Source of the DNA: Lumbricus terrestris
Taxonomy: Eukaryota > Annelida > Clitellata > Crassiclitellata > Lumbricidae
Assembly: GCA_949752735.1 (NCBI GenBank)
Contig: OX457053.1
Location: 28,773,497 to 28,837,496 of the forward strand
Direction: 5' to 3'
DNA: 64,000 nt
Part shown: positions 40,249 to 51,900 of the stretch, piece after piece
How the letters are laid out: the number at the start of each line of letters is the position of its first letter
How positions within the stretch are numbered: position 1 is the first letter of the stretch
Program-made: the position numbers and the translations under genes
The notes under the pieces: generated by a model
Databases searched by the model: none
Seen by the model: only the letters and a program-made list of their open reading frames with translations
Told to the model about the DNA's origin: nothing

Positions 40249-41128
40249 TAGGGTTACCATACGTCCGGGTTTCCCCGGACATGTCCTCTTTTTAGGCCCC
40301 TGTCCGGGCGTCCGGGCGGCTTTCCAGAAATATGGCTTTTGTCCGGCTTTTCCCGTCCGTCCACAATCGATCGATCTTACTTACTTTTCCGTGTTATGTA
40401 CTATTTCGTTCCGAAACTCGCGTTCCAGCAATATTTAGCTCAACGGCATGGTTACCATTGAACTTCCGGCTCATCAAGCGGTTCATTTGTAAACCAAACG
40501 CATAACTATAACGCGAGTTATACGTAATGATAATTTTAGATCTAGATAAAATAATCAATTTTTCAATTTAACGAAAAAATACATAAAAAATGCCGAAACG
40601 TAAGTGTTTATTTACAGATGCAAAGAAAGCCCAAGAGGCCTACACAGGCTTTCATGTAGGTCGTTATGACTGAGAAGCTAAATGTTTGACATGCGGCAGC
40701 GGAACTTATGTCTCAGTTGCCAATAAGGGTGCACTAGAATTAAAGGCGAACCGGTACCTCGAAATGCTAAAGCATGTTAAGAGTGTTCGGGGAACTCCAT
40801 ATTCCAAAGTAACCAAATTTTTCGTAACACTGGGTTCGAAAAGCGACGAATCTGTCACTGTTTTGTTTCTATGTACAGACAGTGACAGTAATGTAATGTG
40901 TAGCCTATATACTGAACTCAAGTACTGAACTCACTCAATGAAGTTTTAAATGAAACCACGCAGGCCTACAATAAGAACAACATTTTGTGTAGCTTAACGT
41001 TACTTTTATAGGCTATGTGCATCACTTAACATTGGCATGTTACTAGGAGGCTAGGAACCGGCTACGGGATGGTAACCGGATGAACATTGTGTGTCCTCTT
41101 TTTCATCTGAGCACTTATGGTAACCCTA
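40249..41128 (+). mobile_element. hAT element with a BED-finger transposase remnant (880 bp)
   Basis: TAGGGTTACCATACGTCC / TTATGGTAACCCTA ends with the exact 8-bp duplication GGCGAAAA at 40241-40248 and 41129-41136. It is a deletion derivative of an autonomous element. Confidence 0.92.
40590..40927 (+). pseudogene. Remnant of hAT transposase N-terminus (BED-type zinc finger)
   Basis: From ATG at 40590 the frame reads MPKRKCLFTDAKKAQEAYTG, then an in-frame TGA, then EAKCLTCGSGTYVSVANKGA and a region with KHVKSVRG. This matches the start of hAT transposases (MPKRKC...C..C...H...KH). The finger's Cys pair is present and the stop breaks it. The catalytic part is missing. Confidence 0.7.
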
Positions 41129-41136
41129 GGCGAAAA

Positions 41137-41682
41137 GATGATGACGATGGTGATGATGACGACAGCAGGTACGCCCACTGGCGCGCCTGTGTCCTGCCGT
41201 TTATTTAGGCTGAGTTTATTATTGTAGCCTATAACTCAACACGCGACAGTTCGCCGCATTGTAGGCTATGTTTGTACAAACCTTCGCATATAGGCTACAT
41301 TTTCTGACTTAGCCTAGAGGGTGTAGTAAATAGGCTAATATAGGCCTAATAATTTTTCTGTCATTCAATGCCTGCAAACGCACTGCGCTTTAGCCTACAT
41401 TTAGCCTACAAGTTATGCAGTAATCTTAATAACACCAAGCTTAACTACTAACAGAACAGACAGCCTAAGTAAGTAAGTAATTTTTTTAATATAGACCTAA
41501 CCAGCTGCAAAACAGCACTCTGGTGAACAAGTAGCCTATCACCCGACCTGTTCAAATAAGAGTAAGACATCAAAAAACAATCAACAAAAAAAGTAATTAG
41601 TATGTATAAAGCATTCTAGTTACAATGTTTTCCTCAACTGATCGTCAGCTCTTGGTAGCACCCGCGGTCATGGTGTCTGGGG
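41137..41682. other. Intergenic stretch, nothing recognised
   Basis: TAGGCCTAA-rich sequence with no delimited element or exon. Confidence 0.4.
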
Positions 41683-41993
41683 CAGGGTTCTACTGGTAAA
41701 CTTTGAGGTGAGTAAACGCTGACCGGGATAAAAACCCGACCTGTTCGGCCCCGAAATTTCTGACGACCTTTCTTTAGTCATCGGGCCAAAATCTCCTCCA
41801 TTTGCCTTCCGAAAAAGTCATCTTAAGCAGCCGCGTGTACCCTGATTTACTAGCGTGCACGGTGTACCCTCCTTTTTACCCACGTAGGCCTATACCCTAC
41901 TTTTCGGAAGGTGAGTATATATACGATGCCGTTTTCCCCCGGAGGTGAGTATACGCTGTATACCCGCCTATACCCTCGTGTACAGCCCTGCTG
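41683..41993. mobile_element. Probable hAT element (311 bp)
   Basis: It lies between 8-bp repeats GTCTGGGG at 41675-41682 and 41994-42001, with CAGGGTTCTACTGG at the left and GTACAGCCCTGCTG at the right. The inverted ends match only after a 3-bp offset. 'GGTGAGTAWACGCTG' is repeated inside. Confidence 0.6.
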
Positions 41994-42001
41994 GTCTGGG
42001 G

Positions 42002-43130
42002 CCTCTGGGGCACAAGTTATGACCCGTTTGCTTCGCTGGGGGGAGCAAAATTAGCAAATAGTGGAGGACATGGCCTGGTCGTGCAATACACGGCGCTAAA
42101 AGCAGCCTACAAAAGCATGTACGCCCAACGGGAATGCAATAATAAATAAATTCCAATCAGTATAATAGGATTAATATGGATAGTAAATATTAGAAACGCG
42201 CAAGATGAATTAGCCTACTGGTGGAAAAACAACGGGTAACTTTCCGTTTTCCAGTGCATTGGAGGCACAAGAGGACGCCACGCGTTCAGTTAATAAGAAA
42301 TGCGCTAAATAACTTAAACTTATACGTATTTAGTAAACCATAGATTGTTTATAAAATGTCGCTCTGAAGTAAACAAATAATCATAATAATGGAAAATACC
42401 TTCAACGAACTGCAAAAATGAAGACACTTCGCGTTGAATTGCAACTGGTGAGAATAAATGTGATATAATCTCAACCACAGAGAAGCAAGAAATTTTACAC
42501 AAACTCCGAACATCGATCTCGACCAATTTATATAGATATTTCCATTCAACACAACCACTTCAATCGTTGCAGCTGCTATTGACACCAGTCCCATGTGCTG
42601 AAGCTTGGAAAAAAACAGAGACCGCGCTTGACATACCAGGCAACTATCGAGCATAAGGAGCACGCATGGACGAACAGTCCTGAAATAAGATCAAACAGTA
42701 AAGAGAACGGGTGTTCATGACTCAGCGACCTTTCGTTGTACATAGCCATGACAAGTTTTATTTGTAGTCATGGCATTTATGGTAATGGTAAACACACTGG
42801 TAAGAAGAGCACGGGGGCGGGATCGCTGGGTGCGACCCGAATCCCCGAAGAGAATATCGACCGGAATCCGCCGGATCACCGAAAGCGATGTACTAAATGT
42901 GTGACACACAATCTAATGATCCCCCCCCGACACTAAACTGCTTTAACTAGTAGGACTACTAACACGGCCACTGTCATGTAGGCTATTTAATATAAATAGC
43001 TTTCTAGCATCTGAATTATTTTCGAGAGTTAGACCGCATTCTATAGCTTAAAACTGTTTTCGGGGAATCGGTTGTTCCCCGGATCGCTTCACGCTATCTT
43101 CCCAAAAGGTCCACTCAACCTTCCATTCGT
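42002..43130. other. Intergenic stretch, nothing certain
   Basis: A frame at 42736-42936 includes NPPDHRKRCTKC, slightly like a Cys-rich transposase tail, but it is too short to call. No exon structure. Confidence 0.35.
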
Positions 43131-43604
43131 CATGTTATGGCGTTCGTAAGTCGAGTAGTTGAACGCAATGGAAGCCTTGGATGGTTTGCCTTACCTCACC
43201 TTAGTCCTTCTCGTGCAAATCTGCACATAGGGCAATGCAGTTTCTCCACTCCACTCTGTTCATCGCCATCTCAACAGCATAGTTCCACGTCATCTCCAGA
43301 CCTTGCAGTTCCTCTCGCAGTCTCCATCCAGTTCTTCCTTGGCCTTCCTCTACCACGTCTTCCTTCCAAAGTCCAGATTGTTGCTTGTTTTGCTTTTCTC
43401 TCCTGTTCCATTCTTGCTACATGTCCCATCCACTTTAGTCGCCTCTTTCTGACGTGCATCTCCAGTTTCTCCTGTCCAGTCCTTTCTCTGATGCTTTTGT
43501 TTGTTATCTTATCTCTCCATGAGATGTGTAGCATTCGTCTCAGCCATATATTATGTGCCGCCTCTAGTCGCTTTCTATTTTACCACCGTAATTGGCCACG
43601 TCTC

Positions 43605-43840
43605 AGCCCCATACAGAAGTGTGCTCAACACTATAGCCTCATACAAATAGACATAATTCATTTATTTATGTTATGCAAATGTCGTATAACTTTGCATAAA
43701 TGTTTTCTATTATTTATTCTCAGCCCCATACGGAAGTGTGCTCAACACTATAGCCTCATACAAATAGACATAATTCATTTATTTATATTATGCGAATGTC
43801 GTATAACTTTGCATAAATGTTTTCTATTATTTATCTCCTC
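43605..43840. repeat. Tandem duplication of about 120 bp inside the LINE remnant
   Basis: 'cagccccatacagaagtgtg...ctattatttat' occurs twice in direct succession with about 4 differences. Confidence 0.9.
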
Positions 43841-44001
43841 TGTAAACTACTGTGCGTTTGCTGGTGGTCTATTAAAGAATATTCTTACTTAGCCTACTTA
43901 TACAATCGGGTCTTAATCTTCAAGCTACAACCATTGCTTTTCTAGTCTTCCAAAAGCCACATTTGCCTTTCCAATATGCATGTTTATCTCTTTATCACAT
44001 C

Positions 44002-44171
44002 CAGTGGCGTAGCCAGGAATTTTTCATGGGGGGGGGGGGTTTATGGCCGGAAACCCTGTTTTTTGCTATTTTTTCTTACTTAAACGGAAAAATAACCTTA
44101 AAAAACCTTTTTTTCGGAGCCAATGGGGGGAGGGTTTTGACCCCCGAAACCCCCCCTTGCCTACGCCACTG
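44002..44171. mobile_element. hAT-type MITE (170 bp), CAGTGGCGTAG family
   Basis: CAGTGGCGTAGCCAGGAATT / CTTGCCTACGCCACTG ends with the exact 8-bp duplication ATCACATC at 43994-44001 and 44172-44179. It is a near copy of 51480-51644 in the opposite orientation. Confidence 0.94.
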
Positions 44172-44649
44172 ATCACATCTACTGTCGGCAGCGGTTAGTG
44201 TGCTGCCAAAATAGCAGAAGTCTTCCACTATGTCCACATTTCTATCTGCAATCCTGATCTCATCTGTTTCCCTCCACTTTCCCATCTTCATGATCTTCGT
44301 ATGGCTGCTGACAGTTAAATAAATTCAACTCCAGTAATAACTTGTGATAAACTGTTCATTATCGATTGTAATCATACTGTATTGCATCAGTTTGAAATTA
44401 AACGAATATTATTATTATTATCTTCTATGCTTAGAAAGACCAAGTTGGGCCTATTATTAAAGGCGAGTAAAATGAATATTATTAAGCTCGACTTATTTTT
44501 TCGTTTGTGTATGCAATTGTCTATTTGTATTATTATTATTGCATTCCGAACAATTCTACTATGTTTGTAGTATGCACACTATCATTCTTGCTTTGGGATC
44601 AATCACAGGCAAGAGATCCTATGTTCTGCATACGAGGGTTGCTCCAATG

Positions 44650-44770
44650 CAGCATTAATAAAGAGTGTGGACAAAAAACCTGGCAGATTATTAGAACAGT
44701 AATTAAATCAGCTAAGAAGGACATGCTTGTCAACGAATTAAAACAGGATGGGAAGTTAACAAAAATTATG
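44650..44770 (+). pseudogene. Short LINE fragment
   Basis: KECGQKTWQIIRTVIKSAKK and a following ELKQDGKL match KKTWQIIRKIVKSGNRD...ISVDGSL of the LINE at 10-13 kb. Confidence 0.7.
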
Positions 44771-44779
44771 ACCCCTTAC

Positions 44780-45490
44780 TAATGGCTTTGTGAATTATGC
44801 TTAATTCTGATTATGTTTATACTTGACTACATGTATGTATAATTATAATGGGACCAATAAAAAAGTCTAATGTGGTTTAGAACATTGGCTACGGCTACAC
44901 TGAAAGGCTTTTTCTATCAAAGGATTCAAAGCTAGACATAAGACCTCACTTGTTTGTATTTCTACGACAACCCCAACCCTTATTTGCGGGCTACATAATA
45001 GACGAATTCAAAGGAGTGCTAGGCTTCAGTTAAAGCTTCAACAGCAGGTATCTCAGAAACCAATTTCCTATGTTGAAAATTCTAAAGGTCTTTCCCAATC
45101 ATCTCAATAGTTAGTGATCATCTTAGCTCAGTGTCTTCGTGTGCCGTGAACTGTTAAATTGTCTTCTAGGTTTCTCAGAGCTTCACACTCTTCAAGGAAT
45201 TTCTCGGTTTTTATTCTGCCTGCTCCCACCCCTACAGGTATTTCCCTTGAGGGGCTATCCATACATTACACATGCAAAAAATCGTATTTTCGACTCCCCA
45301 TACGTTTTGTTGACCCCCCTTGCGTAGTACAAATAAGCTTCTCAACTCCCCTGCTTTACAAATTTTATTTAGCTAGTCATCTATGAAAGATGTATTATAC
45401 CCATATACTGGACTAATATTAATTTTTGGGGTAGATTCATTAAAGTATGTGTTGTACTTGGTCAGCCATTGACAGGAGAAACACACAAAA
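44780..45490. other. Intergenic stretch with short transposon scraps
   Basis: AT-rich. 'gactccccatacgttttgttgaccccc' near 45290 looks like a piece of a DNA element but has no partner end. Confidence 0.35.
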
Positions 45491-45509
45491 ATATATTGAA
45501 CTCAGATTT

Positions 45510-45515
45510 TTTATT
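45510..45515 (-). promoter_or_regulatory. Candidate polyadenylation signal AATAAA of the cytochrome b5 gene
   Basis: TTTATT on the + strand, about 335 nt downstream of the b5 stop codon in gene orientation. Confidence 0.45.
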
Positions 45516-45847
45516 AAATTCACTCACAATTTTTGTAAAAAAATTTAATTGATTAAGCAGCGTAAATGAAATGACATCTTTGTTCATCCGCACTGCGTAG
45601 TGATCTAATCTATCGGCAATTCTCCTAGGGCTTCAATTTCACCGATTCCACAAACTGTGCTGTTCAGGGAATACACGACCTCTAATTAAGTAGCACACCA
45701 CTTATGGATATAGATACTTCCTATAGATGAGTTAGTACATGATTATAAACTGGAGGTAAAACATTTGCTGATATATATTATGTATGTGGAATGAAGAAAA
45801 AGTCTTGGCGGTCAGATACACAACAAAAGTACATTCCCTCGAACCGA

Positions 45848-45944
45848 TCAAAAAAACGGTATACGCCCTGAGTTCAGAAACATGGCCAATCCTCCGATGA
45901 TTAAGACGGCGACACCAACTGGAATGGCCCAGGACGCGGCCGAA
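45848..45944 (-). CDS. CYB5: CYB5 exon 6 (membrane anchor)
   Basis: 97 nt: completes Ser, then SAASWAIPVGVAVLIIGGL and AMFLNSGRIPFF, TGA at 45848-45850. The acceptor is atgttgtag. This segment inserts post-translationally as a C-terminal anchor. Confidence 0.93.
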
Positions 45945-48900
45945 CTACAACATGAAAAATTCCGTTCATCACAGGACAAAACTGCAAGTGCAGCAAGAGG
46001 CAGGATAATTTCTCACGTACTCGACCATGCAGTGCAGAGTTTTCATAGCCGTTTGGAATAGCCACCCTGTTGCTCTCCGCTCGCTCTCTCATGACTTCAG
46101 TCTCGTTCCATTGTCTTCTCAAGATTTTTTTAAACCAGGCCTGGATTGGGAGCGCTTCCGAGTAGTCTCAAGATTTTTTTTTAACCAGACCTGGATTGGG
46201 AGCGCCTCTGAGTAGATATGTTGAAAGAGTGCTATATAAATTTATGTGATTGATTGATTGAATAGGGAGTTAATGGAGCCAACGCCAAAAGTGCATCGAG
46301 GATACTGGTGCTCAAGGCAACTTTGCAGACGGTGATCCGGAACGAGATCCATGTGCTCCGGAGTTTCTTTATGGCAGAAGTGCAAAATCATTTACAATTT
46401 ACACCCTAGCCCGCATAATTTTAAACTTCCAAACAAAGACAATAGAAACTAGATAGTAAAAACTTTATATAGAAATACGGCAAACAAACGTTTATTATGA
46501 GTACAATGATTCATTAATTCATTCTGAGAATTTATATATATTCTCATGGATATCTATTCAGAGGAGCTCTCTGCCCAGGCCTATAATATGATGCTAACAA
46601 CAAATGATAGCAACAATATTTTTAATCTAGCATGTACCTGAATGTGGTATGCCATCTAGAATTGTCAATAAAAGAACATTGGTACAAGAGGGAGAAAAAG
46701 GAGGGCAAGATAATAAGAATTAGAGAGGCAGCAGGGGGCAAAGTCAGACAGAGACAAATTTTTTCTCCAAAACTTTTATTTTGGTTTGTGGGTGCATGCA
46801 TACATAGGTACACGTGTACTCACTCTGAGTGCATACTGCATAAATTAGTTAACGTGACTTTTAAAAATCTCACAATGGCAATTTGAGGTTTCATAGTTCA
46901 AGACTGACATACAAAACAAAAGTAACACTGATTCTTCAGCAGTTTTTCAAAAATAAAATATAAATTGATATTCATCTATCTATAGACACTTCGCATAAAA
47001 TACTAGGAAAACATTACATATTTTAGCGATCTGGGATGAAGAATGTATGCGAATATAAAGTGGAACACAAAAACATGCAAGCAGTAATTCCATACAGTTA
47101 CAAGTTTCCTTATAAATTGGATCTGCATACACATTTTCTGATCGGTATTCATTTGATACATATGATTTAAGACAAATAGCAAATACAATATTAAATAATA
47201 AATCAGTTTAAATACCTTTCTTCAATTGTCGAGTACGGATCTCCCTGAAATTAAAAAAGAACATCAATTAAACAACAAATATCAATTCACATAGAAACTA
47301 ACCGCTATAGTAGAGTGTGCAAAAATGTTTGAGATACGCAAAAACAAATCATTTTCTTAGAGCAAATGCTAAAATTCTCAAATATCTCTCACAGCTATAA
47401 ATTTATGGAATTTCAGACTGGTTCTCACTCGATACATTTCACGCGCACTATATTCATATCATTCATCGTGACAAACATCTGCACTAAGTCATTTCATTTC
47501 CACTCCCTTCGTCCAACTGAACAAAGTCTGCTCTCGGTCCCTTTTGCTCGAACTTCCACTATGCAGAACCGTGATTTCTTGGTGGTATTACCCTCAACCT
47601 GGAATGGTATTCCTTTGACCCTCTGCTCTCTTTGTAAAAATCCTTCTCAGACTTTCCTCTCTCATCTTAAGACAGTTTTATTTGGCCGCACAAAGGTTGG
47701 TAGCGCCTCTGAGTAGCCCCCTTGAAGAGGCGCCATATAAAATGCATCGAATGAAGGAATGAATAAATCACCTGCTCAAACTACTGTACATACTGTGATT
47801 TCACATGAAAGAAGGCAAACCATTGAAAATGGCAGTATCAGCAAATCAGACATTACTACCATCATTTTGGCACTTCTGCACTCAATAAGCACGTCTAACG
47901 ACACATGAACTAGCAGTCAATAAAGCCAAGCGACTGGCAAAAAAGATTTACTCAAGATCTTTTTTTAGCTGTGGCTGGGCTGGGAGCGCCTCTGAGTAGG
48001 TTTCTTGAAGAGGCACTATATAGATCCTCGAAATGAATGAATGAATGATCACGATGCAGTAATCAACTTGGGGAAATCTCAAACCTATCCACCCTGGAAC
48101 GCATGGCAAGTGCTCAAACCATTTGAGTAGCGCATCACAAAACTTATAAATTTATGAAAAACCCCTGATAAATAATTAAAGTAGGCTTGTGTCAGCACAA
48201 AAATTTTTTGATGAATATACTCACACGACGTCCTGGTTTGTTCTTCTCCTTTGATCCCTAGAAAATGACAGATAAATAGATCTGATTAAAACTGCAGTTC
48301 TAGTTTTTTACAGAGAAATTAACTTTTAAATTCAACCAGTCTGCGTTGGCAATATTGTACCAATCTTTACGTAACAAGTAGAGTAGTCTGTATTAAAAGA
48401 TGTGTAACCTTTCATGGAAATATCCCTTAGGAAATCTTACAAAGAAAATCCATGGGACATTTCAATTAAAAAATTCCATTCAATCCCTGACACCAGCACA
48501 CAGAGGTCCTAGAACTTAGCTCTTAATAAATATATTTATTTCATGGTGCAATAAATGGTTGGCCATGAGTGGGGGTAAATTTAAAAAGAAAGCCAAGCAT
48601 AAATCCAAAGACTTGGGGAAAAATTTATCCAACTGGAGACTGATCTGATCCAGCAAGGTGCACTTGCAGGTTCAAAAGCCTTTACAACTTTAGAGGTTCT
48701 GAACTTCATACACCCTTACACATCATGATGTTATAATAATAAAACACAGATTTAATTCAGAAAAATAGCTCACTTCTAAGTTTTAGCGTATTAACATATC
48801 ATGTACGCACACCAAAATCGGATTAGTACTCAACAAAACATTCGAAGACATAAACGAATTAATTGGACTTCATAATGCATTTCATGTCTGCATATAAAGT

Positions 48901-51900
48901 AAGCAAGTAAGTTCCTTATTATACCAGCTGTCAGACTACACCCTGGAGTATAAGCATTTTAAGCAGTACTAATTAACATAAAATCTGAATGATGGAAGCC
49001 GGTAACTAATGAAGAGCGTGGACAAACCTCTGACAGAGTTCCTATAAGATATTTCTGCATCATTTCTCTCGCATCGTTCGAGTGACCAACATCTTCAAAT
49101 GCATGTGTTCCATAGCCACCTGGTGAGCAAAATTCATGACAGTCAGGCTTTTAAATACCTAACAGCAAGTAATAAAGCAAAACCAACCAGAAAGCAACTA
49201 ACGAAAAGTGCTGACTTTAAACACATGTTTGTATTAAAATGCATCGTAACCATGCACAGAGATCTAGACAGAAGAGTGACAGTTCTGTACAAATTTAAAT
49301 GAGTGATAAATTAAAAGAGCAAGGTTTGAGGACTCCTTGTAACCTGGAACAAGTTCTCAAAGTACTGGTCTGTATGTGCACTTGTTATAGCGCCCCTTCA
49401 AGCTCTGTACTCAGAGGCGCTCCCGATTGCAGAGCGGACACTGCATCGGAGTGTAACGCTGAAGCGCTGAGCAATTGCGAGTGAAGAACTTGCCCAAGGT
49501 CCCTATGCGGCGACTTGAGGTGGATTCGAACCTTGAACATTCCGGCTTCAAGGCAACGACACCACCACTACACCACCGCGCCCCACAGATCTATCACCTA
49601 TCATCCGACACTTCAGAATAACTCACCATGCACAGGGAATACTTAAGGCCAATAAGTAAACAAACTGAAAGTCAAAGGCAAACTTCCGACCCTTGTTATC
49701 CTAAATTGCTAATTATCATCAATTATTATTTAAGTCAATTTAATTCACATTTAATTGATCACCAGAGTACTTTTTTCATGTAACAGTTCATGGGTGTCAA
49801 GTGTCAACGGGTAAACCCAAAGGAACAATAATTATCGTTCCGCTAAAAGGTTTGCCCCTTTTCTCATTTCCATATTAAATGTACATGTATACAATAAATA
49901 AATAAATGGATCTCATCAAACAAATTTTAGTTATTTTGACAGTGAAACACAGTTTAAGAGAGTAGACTTAGACAAATTATCGTAGAGCACATATTGAGAT
50001 GATGTACAGCTTAGACAAACAGCTGAACCACAGAGAATGTTTTTTGTCTTTTGTTTTTCTCATAAAAACAATTAAAACCCATTTCTCAACAACACCACTA
50101 AAGCGATTCTGATCTTAACAATAATGAAATGATCATATTGCTGGGATTAATTTTTGTCTATTATTTTAACCTACCTAGTTAACACTCTCTTGGAGAAGAG
50201 TAAGCACTGTGAAGTTGACAACATGCAACATTAAAAATATGTCTTAATAAAAAAAATCAAAGTAATCATTTTTGGAACATACCTGCCTGCTCTTTTAGTA
50301 CTTCCACTCCACCAGGATGCTAAGAAGATAAAAGATATATAACACATTAAAATGTTTGCCAATAGTTCACAAACACATATCTGGCAAGTTGTCTGTACTT
50401 TAAATATCACGAGGTCTTACACGAGAAGGGGTAGCAGGATCAAGATAATTTTATCTCTTTGTTTCAACCCAGACATCAATCATTCATAATCCAGCTTCAT
50501 GTGCCAGTAATCTTTACTCTTTGCCCAAAACAATTAGCTCCAACTCACCCACAAACGAACTCATTCCTAATCTAATGAGTTCGTGGCTGAATTTAGTAAG
50601 GATTCAGTATATGAATCAGTATAAATTATAAAATACTGTCTGGTGGGCCAAATGCCTCTTTTCATTGTCTCAAGACCACTTTTTTTTCTCTCTTGGTCTA
50701 ATGCACTGGGAGTGCCTCTGAATGGTTTACACTGTGAGAGGCGCTATATAAATTTTTAGATACAATACTTGTAATATATGCATTACATAATGCTTGCTGC
50801 TGCCCAAGTAACATGCATACATACAAAATTACACATTAGTCATGGAAATAGTCACTTCATAACCTAAGCAGAATTATTTCACTGTTGGCACATCCCCAAG
50901 CTCATCCTATGCCTGGTTTTAGGAAAGTAACCACCCAAAATCTTCAGTTGTATACAATGTACTATTGTACTTGATATTCATTCATTCATTCATTCATTCG
51001 AGTATTTATATAGCGCCTCTTCAAGGAAACTACTCAGAGGCGCTCCCGACTCCAGTACGGACAAACAGAACAGTTTTAAGTGCTTATAGAATGTGTCAAA
51101 GAGTGATCTAGGGAACAGGCGCAGCTCAAGTGGGAGGGCATTCCATACCACTGGGCCAACCACAGAAAAAGCACGACTCTGCATGATGGAGGTACGAGCA
51201 AATGGGACAAAGAGTACTTCCCTAACAGCCGATAATAGCGTGTCCATCTGTTTTGTTATGAATAAACGAACATAATAATAATAACATTAAGTACTGACTG
51301 AAGCACCCTTTGATCCTGTCTGAATAACAACAAAACATGGCTACCCCAGATTGCAACAGAAATTACAGCACTGCATGTTATGAGACCAACTATCATAACA
51401 AAGTATGCAAGGCATGAATAATAAAAGTTGCATGTGGTTGCCACAACAACTATGGTCACTGGGTTTGAAAGATGGTAGCCAGTGGCGTAGGCAAGGGGGG
51501 GTTTCGGGGGTTAAAACCCCCCCCATTGGCTCCGGGGAAAAAGTTTTTTTAAGGTTATTTTTCCATTTAAGTAAGAAAAAATAGCAAAAAACATGGTTTT
51601 CGGCCATAAAACCCCCCCATGAAAAATTCCTGGCTACGCCACTGATGGTAGCTGTTTGGATTATAGCAGCTCTGGAAGGCATAATCTTACGATGCATCCA
51701 TCTAGAAACTTGCATCATATCAAGATTTGTTACTCCAACATGGAAAAACTAGAACACAGAATTTCATGTATTCTGCTCCGCCCTGCTCACCAGCATTGAG
51801 GTTCACATGCCAAATGGAGGAATTGAGGCCAACATGCCATCGTAAATGAGTGATAAATTAAAAGAGCAAGTCCAGTACAAAGTTCGATTTGCTTCCAACC

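Larger units (their letters stand above)
43150..44300 (-). pseudogene. LINE reverse transcriptase C-terminal region, decayed and interrupted
   Basis: The - strand encodes, in order, EDFCYFGSTLTAADSRC, then (after the hAT insertion at 44002-44171) EINMHIGKANVAFGRLEKQW, STLLYGAETW, LHISWRDKITNKSIRERTG and RRLKWMGHVARM with GRPRKNW. These are the usual C-terminal motifs of RTE-like non-LTR elements. Stops and a 120-bp tandem duplication break it. Confidence 0.75.
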
